DNA of 14,123 bases from Alphaproteobacteria bacterium (GTDB lineage Bacteria; Pseudomonadota; Alphaproteobacteria; CAAHEQ01; UBA3637), in NCBI GenBank assembly GCA_900772625.1, contig CAAHEQ010000102.1, positions 1 to 14,123 on the forward strand. Reading direction: 5' to 3'. A program made the position numbers and the translations under genes. Shown here piece by piece: positions 1 to 7,191 of this stretch (position 1 is the first letter of the stretch; every line of letters starts with the position of its first letter). The notes below the pieces were generated by a model. The model made no database searches. It was not told the DNA's origin and worked only from the letters and a program-made list of their open reading frames with translations.

Positions 1-413
1 CCTACAAACAGCGTGGTTAAGCCATTCTTAAATTGTGTGTGCAATGATTTTGGCTTTGAAAAAGTAAATCCGCTAACTTTGGACGTTTTGGGCGCATAAG
101 AGAAAAAAGTTTGTGAATGGACTGCTTTTTTCTTTTCTTGTGCACTTTTTTCCAAAATTATGACAAGGTCATCCCTGAGAGCAGAGGCTTTGCTGATCTG
201 ATCTTGTAATTGTTCAGCAATGTTGTTCGTGCTTTTTTGTAATTGCAACAGCGTGGTTTGAGCACTTTGAATTGTTTGATTGAATGTGTGAATAGTTTGA
301 TCCATTTGAGCTTTGCCTTCCTTAACTCCACCCAAGCGATAATTCAAAACTATCGCATAAATAATTGCAATAATCAGTAAGGCTATTATCGACAAATCAA
401 TCATTAATCCCAT
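1..413 (-). CDS. DUF6468 domain protein (flagellar cluster), 3' end cut by window
   Basis: Reading leftwards from the ATG at 413 the frame stays open to base 1 (137 codons, no stop), so the C-terminus lies outside the window. The protein starts MGLMIDLSIIALLIIAIIYA, a single hydrophobic segment at residues 5-25. It continues with a Gln/Thr-rich, coiled-coil-like stretch (about 35-80) and the motif ALRDDLVIILEK near residues 80-92. That architecture, and especially the ALRDDL motif, matches my memory of DUF6468, an alphaproteobacterial family of unknown function encoded just after fliM. The fliM stop TAA (416-414) is immediately followed by this ATG with no spacer, so translation is probably coupled and the gene belongs to the fliL-fliM operon. 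It is presumably an inner-membrane protein with a cytoplasmic or periplasmic coil; its role in the motor is not known to me. Family assignment is from pattern memory, not a search. Confidence 0.8.
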   Translation of the reverse strand, partial: MGLMIDLSIIALLIIAIIYAIVLNYRLGGVKEGKAQMDQTIHTFNQTIQSAQTTLLQLQKSTNNIAEQLQDQISKASALRDDLVIILEKSAQEKKKAVHSQTFFSYAPKTSKVSGFTFSKPKSLHTQFKNGLTTLFV

Positions 414-1355
414 TTACATTTCCTCAAAAATCTTTTTGGTCAACTCAATTGAGATGTTCTTTTGGTGGACTTTCAGCGCCCCTTTAAAAAGCCGTTGTCC
501 GTTTGCTTGCAAAATAATGGGCTTATCTTCTGAATAAGTCAAAGGCAAAATATCACCTTTTTTCCAGCTGCAGACGGCTTTAAAGGAGAGTTGTTTTTCA
601 TCCAATACCGCTTTGAGCTCAAGCCCAACGCGCATAAGGCTTGTTGCCAAATCTTGCGCAAAAGCATCACTTGCTTGCAAGGTCGGTAAATTGTCTAAGT
701 CCAATTGGCTGAGCAAATGAGAGGGTAAAACTATGTCGATAACACCTTTTGATTTTTCAATTGTCACGTCCAATCTTGCAATCAAAACGTCACAACATGG
801 CGAGGCTATAAAGGCCGTTTTAGGGTTAATGTCAATCGCCTCAAATGTAAATTGCTCTTCAAAAGATTGCGTTAAGTCGGGCGAAATCTCGTTTAAAATT
901 TTTTGTAAAATCGTTTGTTCTATTTTGGTATAGTTTCTGTTTTCTATTTGTATCGCGGATGTGCCTCGTCTGCCTCCCAGCGCCATATCGACAAGGCAGT
1001 ACGCCAGCGAAGTACTGACCGACATTAAGCACGATTGCTTGTATTTATTCAATCTGTAATAGCCGATAATCGAAGGTTTTGGTAAAGTGTCCAAATAAGC
1101 GCCCAATTGCCCCGTGATAAAGCTTTGCACACTGGCTTGAATATTATCCGATGATGTGATTTTCTTGATAGTCATTGCCAAATAACGGCATAACGTATCC
1201 AGCTTTTTTTCAAAAAGAGGATAATGCTGAGCAGGTGGAGCGTTTTTAACCAACTCGAAAGTTGATGCTTTCTTTTCCTCGAGCGCTGGCGTGAGTAAAG
1301 CGTCGATTTCTTCTTGTGTCAAGATGTTTGATAAAGCAGAGGCGTCTTGTATCAT
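414..1355 (-). CDS. fliM: Flagellar motor switch protein FliM
   Basis: This is a C-ring component of the flagellar rotor. It binds phospho-CheY through its N-terminus and sets rotation direction together with FliG and FliN. The 313-aa product carries the family's N-terminal CheY-binding signature LTQEEIDALL at residues 12-21. The middle domain contains the VDMALGG turn (GG at 127-128), then YTKIEQTIL as expected for the FliG-binding middle domain. The C-terminal ~80 residues read as a SpoA/FliN-like domain (VGLELKAVLDEKQLSF ... GDILPL ... LFKGALKV). Length is slightly shorter than the usual 320-360 aa. The start is firm: AAGGAGG lies 4 nt upstream of the ATG, and the ATG overlaps the fliL stop in an ATGA. 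The gene order fliL-fliM-DUF6468 supports a flagellar operon read leftwards. Confidence 0.93.
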   Translation of the reverse strand: MIQDASALSNILTQEEIDALLTPALEEKKASTFELVKNAPPAQHYPLFEKKLDTLCRYLAMTIKKITSSDNIQASVQSFITGQLGAYLDTLPKPSIIGYYRLNKYKQSCLMSVSTSLAYCLVDMALGGRRGTSAIQIENRNYTKIEQTILQKILNEISPDLTQSFEEQFTFEAIDINPKTAFIASPCCDVLIARLDVTIEKSKGVIDIVLPSHLLSQLDLDNLPTLQASDAFAQDLATSLMRVGLELKAVLDEKQLSFKAVCSWKKGDILPLTYSEDKPIILQANGQRLFKGALKVHQKNISIELTKKIFEEM

Positions 1356-1873
1356 ACGGCCTCCTTAATCGTGATTTTAGAAAATAAAATATCTTTAACA
1401 GTATCGGCAGGCAAAATGTGGTTAAGCTTGTCAATCAAGGCTTCTTTCATCACAAAAAGTTGTCCTGTTTGTTGCAATTCGTTGACGCGAACAAGACGCA
1501 AATACGCGATGATTGCATCTTGCAAAGAGGCAAGCTTGCTATTCATTTCGTTTTTGCTTGCATCATTGGATAAAACAAGCGTCAGCTGGACATTGAGTGA
1601 TTTGAGTGGCGCGACTGTTTCGCTTAAGAGAATCTCTTGCTCGGGCATAGCAGCATAATAGTTTTGCCCATCGGTTGACCAGACGAGCGCTTGCGCTTCA
1701 GAGGGAACGTGCAACACAAAGCTGGAGGACGGGGTTGTGTTGATGAAACTGACAAAACCAAAGGCACACCAAAATGCGACACCACATAAAATTGCTGCGC
1801 CAAGCCAGCAAAAGCTTGCCAGTATCATCTTGTTTCTATGCTCGAAAGCGTCCTTTTTAGCCATCTTTGCCAT
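1352..1873 (-). CDS. fliL: Flagellar basal body-associated protein FliL
   Basis: FliL is a single-pass inner-membrane protein that forms rings around the MotAB stator and supports motor torque. The product (about 173 aa) has a short Lys-rich cytoplasmic N-terminus, one membrane segment at roughly residues 15-43 and a periplasmic domain. The last part, from PLKSLNVQLTLVLSN to the C-terminus, has the beta-strand plus long-helix layout of FliL's stomatin-like domain (LQDAIIAYLR, KEALIDKLNHIL, ILFSKITI). It ends in an ATGA overlap with fliM. The start is uncertain: a TTG at 1876 and an ATG at 1873 are adjacent. The only AGGAG (1892-1896 on the plus strand) is 15-18 nt upstream, which is long spacing. 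ATG is chosen by default. It is the first gene of the leftward unit in the window. Confidence 0.85.
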   Translation of the reverse strand: MAKMAKKDAFEHRNKMILASFCWLGAAILCGVAFWCAFGFVSFINTTPSSSFVLHVPSEAQALVWSTDGQNYYAAMPEQEILLSETVAPLKSLNVQLTLVLSNDASKNEMNSKLASLQDAIIAYLRLVRVNELQQTGQLFVMKEALIDKLNHILPADTVKDILFSKITIKEAV

Positions 1874-1926
1874 CAATTGTCTTTGTCGATACTCCTATAA
1901 CCTTAAACTATTAAAACACAACTTAG

Positions 1927-1941
1927 TTAACAACTGGTTAT
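1927..1941 (-). promoter_or_regulatory. Candidate CtrA box upstream of fliL
   Basis: Read on the minus strand the sequence is ATAA-CCAGTTG-TTAA followed by C, one mismatch from the CtrA consensus TTAA-N7-TTAA with the exact 7-base spacing. A plausible -10 (TTTAAT, 1915-1910) lies about 20 bases from the box centre, so the box would cover the -35 position, as in known CtrA-activated promoters. CtrA control of fliL-fliM is established in Caulobacter. AT-rich DNA produces such matches by chance, so this is only a candidate. Confidence 0.35.
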
Positions 1942-1957
1942 AAAATGCGAATTTTAT

Positions 1958-1985
1958 TTGCTTTTTTTATTGTTTTTGCTATGAT
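1958..1985 (+). promoter_or_regulatory. Candidate sigma70 promoter for ruvA
   Basis: TTGCTT (1958-1963), a 16-base T-rich spacer, then TATGAT (1980-1985). The hexamers match consensus at 4/6 and 5/6. Transcription would start near 1992, giving a very short leader (about 17 nt) that begins at the AAGGAAAGG ribosome binding region before the ruvA ATG at 2009. It would drive the ruvAB-tol transcript. It is divergent from the fliL promoter region. Confidence 0.5.
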
Positions 1986-2008
1986 GATAAAAAGGAAAGG
2001 AAAAGCAA

Positions 2009-2632
2009 ATGATTGCAAAGTTATCGGGTCTGATCGACAGCTTGTTTGATGGTTTTTTGATTTTGGACGTAAACGGAGTCGGATACCGTGTTTTTTGTTC
2101 AAACAGAACGCTGGGATTGATGCCTGCCAAAGGCGGCGCAGCAAGTCTTTACATTGAAACGCAAGTCAGAGAAGATCACATTCATTTATTTGGTTTTGCC
2201 AATATGGCAGAAAAGGAATGGTTTGGCGTTCTGACAGGCGTGCAAGGCGTGGGCGCTAAAGTCGCATTAGCGATTTTGTCGGCTCTGTCGGCGGCTCAGT
2301 TGTCGCTTGCTTTGGCAACGGGCGATTCAAAGGCTTTTACAAAAGCATCAGGCGTTGGGCCAAAGCTTGCCAGCCGTATCGTCAGCGAGCTGAAAGGAAA
2401 GACTACCACTGTTGGCGTGTCGCTGGATATGCCTGCTTTGACGGGCACAGCTGGCATTGGTGCGGGTGCGATGGACACAAATGTGGCTGAGGCTATATCG
2501 GCTTTGGTGAACCTAGGCTATTCTCGTTCCGAGGCTGGACAAGTCGTGGCATCGGTGTATCAGCAAAATGAAAATGCGAGCTTGTCGGACTTGATTCGCT
2601 TGTCGTTAAAGGAGATTGGAAAGAATGGTTGA
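2009..2632 (+). CDS. ruvA: Holliday junction branch migration protein RuvA
   Basis: RuvA binds four-way DNA junctions as a tetramer and loads the RuvB motor for branch migration in recombination repair. The 207-aa product has domain I at the N-terminus (MIAKLSGLID...VNGVGYRVFC, an OB-fold start typical of RuvA, then TQVREDHIHLFGF). Domain II carries two helix-hairpin-helix motifs (LTGVQGVGAKVALAIL around residues 74-89 and ASGVGPKLASRIVSEL around 109-124). A flexible linker follows, and then the small C-terminal RuvB-contacting domain (VAEAISALVNLGYSRSEAGQVV). The start is set by AAGGAAAGG about 8 nt upstream of the ATG. The 3' end overlaps ruvB by 8 bp, implying coupling. ruvC, normally adjacent in alphaproteobacteria, is not upstream; divergent flagellar genes are found instead. 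Confidence 0.97.
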   Translation: MIAKLSGLIDSLFDGFLILDVNGVGYRVFCSNRTLGLMPAKGGAASLYIETQVREDHIHLFGFANMAEKEWFGVLTGVQGVGAKVALAILSALSAAQLSLALATGDSKAFTKASGVGPKLASRIVSELKGKTTTVGVSLDMPALTGTAGIGAGAMDTNVAEAISALVNLGYSRSEAGQVVASVYQQNENASLSDLIRLSLKEIGKNG

Positions 2633-3656
2633 ACAACGCATTATAACCCCTCAGAAACAAGCAGGTGAGGAAGAACTCAATATGTCTATTCGGCCTCAGA
2701 GCCTGTCTGATTTCGTGGGACAAAAGCAAGCTTGTGATAACTTGCGCGTGTTTATTGCAGCCGCTAAAGAGCGCGGCGATGCATTGGATCACGTGTTGCT
2801 TGCAGGGCCTCCAGGGCTGGGCAAAACAACGCTTGCGCAAATTATTGCGCATGAAATGGGCGTTGGCTTTCGTCCCTCCTCAGGGCCGATGATTTCAAAG
2901 GCGGGCGACTTGGCGGCAATTTTGACAAACCTCGAGCCGCACGATGTGCTGTTCATTGATGAAATCCACCGTTTGAACTCGACTATTGAAGAAGTGCTGT
3001 ATTCGGCAATGGAGGACTTTCAGCTGGATATCGTGATTGGGGAAGGGCCTGCTGCCCGCTCGGTGCGTATTGACTTGCCACCTTTCACTTTAGTCGGGGC
3101 GACAACCAGAACGGGTTTGCTGACAACGCCTTTGCGCGATCGTTTCGGCATTCCTGTGCGATTAAATTTTTATAATATCGAAGATTTGCAACGTATTGTG
3201 ACGCGAGCGGCAACCCTTTTGGGAATTGCTATTTCGCCAGACGGAGCACACGAAATTGCAAAGCGTTCGCGGGGAACACCGCGTGTAGCGGGGCGTTTGT
3301 TGCGCCGTGTGCGGGACTTTGCGATTGTGGCGGGCAAAAAAGAAATTGATGCCGCGATTGCCGATTCGTCCTTGGGCCAGTTGGAAGTTGACAAAATGGG
3401 TTTGGACTTGCTCGATCGGCGCTATTTGCGCTGTATTGCAGAAAAATACGGCGGCGGGCCCGTGGGCGCGGAAACGTTGGCGGCGGCTTTGTCGGAAGAG
3501 CGCGACACGATCGAGGAAGTTATCGAACCATATTTGATGCAAGAAGGGCTTGTACAACGCACTCCGCGCGGTCGTATGCTGACTGCGTTTGGTTTTTCGC
3601 ATTTAGGTTTGCATGCACCCACAACAACACCTACATTATTTGACGATGAAAATTAA
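2625..3656 (+). CDS. ruvB: Holliday junction branch migration ATPase RuvB
   Basis: RuvB is the hexameric AAA+ motor that pumps DNA through RuvA-bound junctions. The 343-aa product has Walker A GPPGLGKTT at residues 61-69, Walker B LFIDEIHRL (D112, E113), sensor 1/arginine-finger region GATTRTGLLTTPLRDRFG, sensor 2 RGTPRVAGRLLRRVRD, and a C-terminal winged helix (KYGGGPVGAETLAAALSEE ... EEVIEPYLMQEGLVQRTPRG). This is normal family length. An in-frame TTG lies at 2616, but the ATG at 2625 is preferred: AAAGGAG (2608-2614) sits 10 nt before it and family N-termini align there. It overlaps ruvA by 8 bp. tolQ follows after 15 bp, so ruvAB and the tol genes are likely one transcript. No ybgC intervenes. 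Confidence 0.97.
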   Translation: MVEQRIITPQKQAGEEELNMSIRPQSLSDFVGQKQACDNLRVFIAAAKERGDALDHVLLAGPPGLGKTTLAQIIAHEMGVGFRPSSGPMISKAGDLAAILTNLEPHDVLFIDEIHRLNSTIEEVLYSAMEDFQLDIVIGEGPAARSVRIDLPPFTLVGATTRTGLLTTPLRDRFGIPVRLNFYNIEDLQRIVTRAATLLGIAISPDGAHEIAKRSRGTPRVAGRLLRRVRDFAIVAGKKEIDAAIADSSLGQLEVDKMGLDLLDRRYLRCIAEKYGGGPVGAETLAAALSEERDTIEEVIEPYLMQEGLVQRTPRGRMLTAFGFSHLGLHAPTTTPTLFDDEN

Positions 3657-3671
3657 AAAGGAAACAACAAT

Positions 3672-4370
3672 ATGCAACAGACAGTGACTTTATCTATTTG
3701 GGGAATGTTTATGCATTCCGATATGTTTATGAAAGTGTTAATGATTGCGATGATAGCGGCGTCCGTTTGGTCTTGGACAATTATTATCGATAAAATCAAG
3801 ACTTTTAAGCGTATTCGCGCCGAGTCTGCGAGTTTTGAGCGCAAGTTCTGGTCGGGCTCGTCTTTGGAAGAGCTTTATAAAGAGCTCGAGGGCAAAAAGT
3901 CAATCGATCCGCTATCCGCGATTTTTATGTCAGCGATGAAGGAATGGAAGCGTTCGATGCGCCTGCGCAAGGACGGCAGCTTTAAAGGCGTGAACTTGCA
4001 AGAGCGGATTGAAAAAGTGATGCAAATCACGATTGAACGAGAAGCCGAAAAGCTGAATAACCGCTTAATATTTTTGGCCTCTACGGGCTCGGTATCGCCA
4101 CTGGCGGGTTTGTTCGGCACTGTGTGGGGGATTATGGCAAGCTTTCAAGCTATTGGCGTGACGAAAAATACAAATATCGCGGCGGTCGCCCCTGGTGTGG
4201 CAGAGGCTTTGCTGACCACAGCGGTGGGCTTGATTGCGGCCATTCCCGCTGTGATAGCGTACAACAAGTTTGCTAATGACATCGAGCGTATGCTCAACAA
4301 AATGGAAACTTTCGCGGGCGAGTTGGACACAATTATCGCGCGCCAAATTGATTATGTAGAGGAGCAATAA
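3672..4370 (+). CDS. tolQ: Tol-Pal system proton channel subunit TolQ
   Basis: TolQ is a MotA/ExbB-family inner-membrane protein that, with TolR, forms the proton-driven motor energising TolA during outer-membrane constriction at division. The 232-aa sequence shows the expected three membrane segments. The first is at about residues 15-40 (MIAMIAASVWSWTIIIDKI). A large cytoplasmic loop with basic/amphipathic helices follows. Segments two and three are near 130-160 (LASTGSVSPLAGLFGTVWGI) and 172-195 (AEALLTTAVGLIAAIPAVIA). The PLAGLFGTVWGIM and EALLTTAVGL motifs are hallmark MotA/TolQ/ExbB residues. TolQ rather than ExbB is supported by the following tolR-tolA-tolB-pal. The start ATG has AAAAGGAAA about 7 nt upstream. 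tolR begins one base after the stop. Confidence 0.96.
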   Translation: MQQTVTLSIWGMFMHSDMFMKVLMIAMIAASVWSWTIIIDKIKTFKRIRAESASFERKFWSGSSLEELYKELEGKKSIDPLSAIFMSAMKEWKRSMRLRKDGSFKGVNLQERIEKVMQITIEREAEKLNNRLIFLASTGSVSPLAGLFGTVWGIMASFQAIGVTKNTNIAAVAPGVAEALLTTAVGLIAAIPAVIAYNKFANDIERMLNKMETFAGELDTIIARQIDYVEEQ

Positions 4371-4371
4371 A

Positions 4372-4860
4372 ATGTTATCGCGTCATCGCCGCAAGCACCT
4401 TGTTCAAAGTGAAGTCAATATCACGCCGTTGATTGACGTGATGACAAGCTTGCTTGCGATATTTATGATTACAGCACCGCTTTTGACAACAGGCATTCCG
4501 TTGGATTTGCCCAAAGGGGACGGTCGCACAATGAGCGAAGATGAAAAGACTTTGGATTTAGGCGTCAATGCGCAAGGCGAGATTTTTATCGGTCGGCAAA
4601 AAATAACGCAAGAAGAAGTTTTGCCAAAAGTCAAAGCGATTGTCAGCGAAAATCCCAAAGTGCAAATGGTCATCAGCGCGGATAAAAAAGCCTCCTATGG
4701 TACAGTCATCGAACTGATGGCACTTCTTCGTGCGGCGGGCTATGCGCAAGTTGGGCTTAAGACCGATGTGCAAGTAATGGAAGCCCCAAAGTCAAAAAGT
4801 GCGCAGACTTCATTTTCAAAAACCGCCAAGTCGGCGTCTCGAACAAAAGGGAAAAAATAG
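4372..4860 (+). CDS. tolR: Tol-Pal system protein TolR
   Basis: TolR is an ExbD/TolR-family protein: a short cytoplasmic tail, one membrane helix carrying the proton-relay aspartate, and a periplasmic dimerisation/peptidoglycan-binding domain. Here the membrane motif VNITPLIDVMTSLLAIFMIT places the key Asp at residue 22, followed by APLLTTGIPLDLPK, typical of the family. The periplasmic part (LDLGVNAQGEIFIG ... VQMVISADKKASYGTVIELMALLRAAGYAQVGLKT) also fits. At 162 aa it is longer than the roughly 140-150 aa usual length. The excess is a Lys/Ser/Thr-rich tail from about residue 132 on, which I cannot assign a role. The ribosome binding site GAGGAG lies inside the end of tolQ. tolA starts 2 bases after the stop. 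Confidence 0.96.
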   Translation: MLSRHRRKHLVQSEVNITPLIDVMTSLLAIFMITAPLLTTGIPLDLPKGDGRTMSEDEKTLDLGVNAQGEIFIGRQKITQEEVLPKVKAIVSENPKVQMVISADKKASYGTVIELMALLRAAGYAQVGLKTDVQVMEAPKSKSAQTSFSKTAKSASRTKGKK

Positions 4861-4862
4861 CC

Positions 4863-5780
4863 GTGCAAAAGGACTTTCTGTACTCTTTAATCGGCCACTT
4901 AGTGGTGTTTGCTTTGTTGTTCGTGACGGTGCCAGATTGGCGTAAAACGCCGCGCCAAATGGACGCTGCGCCGATTATTGTCGATTTGAAAAACGTACAG
5001 ATTGCTGAGAAGACGCAAGTGCCAGCTAAAGCTTCTAACACTCAAAAGCAGGTACAGAAAAAGATTGCCAGCGTGAAAGTGCCAAAGCATTTACCGCCGC
5101 GGCGCAAGAGGGCTACAGCAAAAGCAGCCCCCGCGCCAAAGCCCGCACAAAAAGCAACGCCTGCAACAGATGCGGTGAAAATGGCGTCAAATGATAAGGT
5201 AAAACAGCCGTTAAAGCCTGAGGCTAAGCCAAAAGCAAAGCCAACTTCCTTGCCTCAAACCAGCAAGACGGCCTCAAGAGCAAGGAACAAACAAGCGCAA
5301 GATGATTTGGATTCCTTGCTGGCTTCGGTTGACAAAATGGCGCAAACGCCGCCTTCGCCTCAAGCACCCGCGGATGAGCTGGCTGATATGGTCTCGGACG
5401 TGTTGGGTGGAATGGCTCAAGGTTCTGGTACTTCGGTGGGGGACAAAATCACGCTTTCGCAAGTGGACTTTATCGCCTCGAAAGTGCGCGAGAATTGGAA
5501 CATCGATGCAGGGCTTGACGGCATTGATAATATGGTGGTGGAAGTGCTCGTGCTGTTGACGCCCGAGGGGCGCGTGTACAAGGCTGACATCGTGGATGCG
5601 GATCGCTATGCTAAAGACAAGACTTTCCGTTCGCTTGCTGACAGCGCTAGACGCGCCGTTTACATCAGCGATAAGCAAAAAGATCAATCGCCGTTTGTGC
5701 TGCTCGCGCAACGTTTTCCCGATCGTTATTCGTCGTGGAAAAAAATGTATTTGCGGTTCAACCCGCTGGACAAAGTTTAA
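4863..5780 (+). CDS. tolA: Tol-Pal system envelope-spanning protein TolA
   Basis: TolA connects the TolQR motor in the inner membrane to TolB/Pal at the outer membrane. The 305-aa product starts at GTG with GGGAAA upstream, 2 bases after tolR. The N-terminal membrane helix (residues about 6-24) contains the S-x3-H motif (S8, H12) that contacts TolQR. A long Lys/Ala/Pro-rich domain II (about 50-160) follows, with repeated KAKP/PKP-type segments that would span the periplasm. The globular C-terminal domain III (about 195-305) begins LSQVDFIASKVRENWNID and ends YLRFNPLDKV, matching the TolA/TonB C-terminal fold (W in ENWN, closing RFNP). Domain II is shorter than in E. coli (421 aa total there), common for alphaproteobacteria. 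Low sequence identity is normal for TolA; position and architecture decide the call. Confidence 0.93.
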   Translation: MQKDFLYSLIGHLVVFALLFVTVPDWRKTPRQMDAAPIIVDLKNVQIAEKTQVPAKASNTQKQVQKKIASVKVPKHLPPRRKRATAKAAPAPKPAQKATPATDAVKMASNDKVKQPLKPEAKPKAKPTSLPQTSKTASRARNKQAQDDLDSLLASVDKMAQTPPSPQAPADELADMVSDVLGGMAQGSGTSVGDKITLSQVDFIASKVRENWNIDAGLDGIDNMVVEVLVLLTPEGRVYKADIVDADRYAKDKTFRSLADSARRAVYISDKQKDQSPFVLLAQRFPDRYSSWKKMYLRFNPLDKV

Positions 5781-5792
5781 AAAGGAGGTTTT

Positions 5793-7112
5793 ATGAGAAA
5801 GCTCGTTTATTTGATAATGTGTTTAGTTTTTGGGGCTCTGAGCGCGCGCGCAGAGCTGAAGATCGACATTACAGGTGCACATTTCGAGCCGATGCCGATT
5901 GCTATCGCCGAGTTTTCGGGCGCAGAAAAAGCGCGACAGATTCGCCAAATCATTGCAAACGATTTGGAAAGCTCTGGCTTATTTCGCGTGATTGATAAGG
6001 ATGCCTATATCCAAAAAATGACAAGCGTGAATGAAACGCCGTCTTTTGCCGATTGGCAAACAATCAATGCACAAGCTTTGCTTTACGCCGATGTGACGGA
6101 AAGTGCTGACGGCAAAGTGAAAATCTCGTTTCGTCTGTGGGACGTTTTTTCTGGGCAATCGTTGGCCGCAAGAGCGCTGACATTATCTCAAAGCGAATGG
6201 CGGCGTCTTGGGCACATCACGGCCGATATGGTTTACTCTGAAATTACTTCGGAAAGCGGATACTTTGACACGCGTATTGTCTATATTGCCGAAAACAGAG
6301 CGGGCTTAGCCAAAGTCGTCAAACGGCTTGCCGTTATGGATCAAGACGGCGCGAACCAAAAGTTCTTGACCAATGGCAAGACGCTTGTGTTGACGCCTCG
6401 TTTTGCGCCTAATATGCAAATGATTGCGTATATGTCGTATGCGGGCGGTAAACCGCGCGTCTTTTTAATGGACTTGCAAACAATGCAGCAATACGATTTG
6501 GGTGTGTTTAAAGGTATGAGTTTTGCGCCGCGTTTTTCACCCGACAGCCAAAAGCTTATCCTTTCATCAAGCACAAACGGCAACAGTGAAATCTATGAAT
6601 ACGACTTAAAGACGCTGAGCAAAAAGCGTTTGACAAACCACCCCGCAATCGATACATCACCCAGCTATTCACCCGATGGCAAAAAGATTGTCTTTAACTC
6701 GGACAGAAGCGGCACGCAACAACTTTATGTGATGGACGCAAACGGCAAGGATGTCAAGCGAATCAGCTTTGGCTCAAAGGGTGCATATTCAACGCCTGTG
6801 TGGTCGCCCAGAGGTGACTATATTGCCTTTACGAAAATACAAGGTGGGCGCTTTTATATTGGCGTGATGAAGCCAGACGGCAGTGGTGAGCGGCTGATTA
6901 CCGAAGGCTATTTGGTTGAAGGTCCAGCTTGGGCCCCGAATGGTCGAGTACTGGCTTTTGTTAAGCAACAGCCCTATAGCGCAGACGGCACGCGTGGCCA
7001 AACGGGGATTTACACAATCGACATCACGGGGCACAATGAACGTCCTTTAGCAACGCCAAGTGAAGCCTCTGATCCTGCGTGGTCACCGTTATTGTTTGAA
7101 AAAAAGATGTAA
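5793..7112 (+). CDS. tolB: Tol-Pal system periplasmic beta-propeller TolB
   Basis: TolB is a periplasmic protein that binds Pal and is released from it by TolA. The 439-aa product has a Sec signal peptide (MRKLVYLIMCLVFGALSARA, predicted cleavage after A20) and a mature N-terminus ELKIDITGAHFEPMPIAI, equivalent to the TolA-binding extension. An alpha/beta domain follows (DLESSGLFRVIDKDAYI ... YADVTESADGKVKISFRLWD). From about residue 195 there is a six-bladed propeller with WD40-like/PD40 repeats (RFSPDSQKLILSS, SYSPDGKKIVFNSDRSG, VWSPRGDYIAFTK, AWAPNGRVLAFVK), ending ASDPAWSPLLF. Length matches the family (about 430). A strong AAAGGAGG (5781-5788) precedes the ATG, only 12 bp after tolA. Confidence 0.97.
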   Translation: MRKLVYLIMCLVFGALSARAELKIDITGAHFEPMPIAIAEFSGAEKARQIRQIIANDLESSGLFRVIDKDAYIQKMTSVNETPSFADWQTINAQALLYADVTESADGKVKISFRLWDVFSGQSLAARALTLSQSEWRRLGHITADMVYSEITSESGYFDTRIVYIAENRAGLAKVVKRLAVMDQDGANQKFLTNGKTLVLTPRFAPNMQMIAYMSYAGGKPRVFLMDLQTMQQYDLGVFKGMSFAPRFSPDSQKLILSSSTNGNSEIYEYDLKTLSKKRLTNHPAIDTSPSYSPDGKKIVFNSDRSGTQQLYVMDANGKDVKRISFGSKGAYSTPVWSPRGDYIAFTKIQGGRFYIGVMKPDGSGERLITEGYLVEGPAWAPNGRVLAFVKQQPYSADGTRGQTGIYTIDITGHNERPLATPSEASDPAWSPLLFEKKM

Positions 7113-7143
7113 AAAATGAAAATGTTAAATAAAAATTAACACT

Positions 7144-7172
7144 TTAACGCTTAAATTGAAAATAGATTTAAT
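7144..7172 (+). promoter_or_regulatory. Weak candidate promoter before the tolB-pal lipoprotein genes
   Basis: TTAACG (7144-7149), 17-base spacer, TTTAAT (7167-7172). The -35 matches 4/6 and the -10 matches 5/6. The 79-bp tolB-lipoprotein gap is very AT-rich, so chance matches are likely. If it were used, the lipoprotein-pal genes could be expressed apart from tolQRAB; the leader would be only about 13 nt. Confidence 0.22.
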
Positions 7173-7191
7173 TATGAAAAGAGGACTCTCA

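Noticed and set aside
7136..7154. Three TTAA motifs in the tolB-lipoprotein gap that looked like a CtrA site
   Set aside because: Spacings between the TTAA motifs are 4, 3 and 11 bases, not the 7 required.
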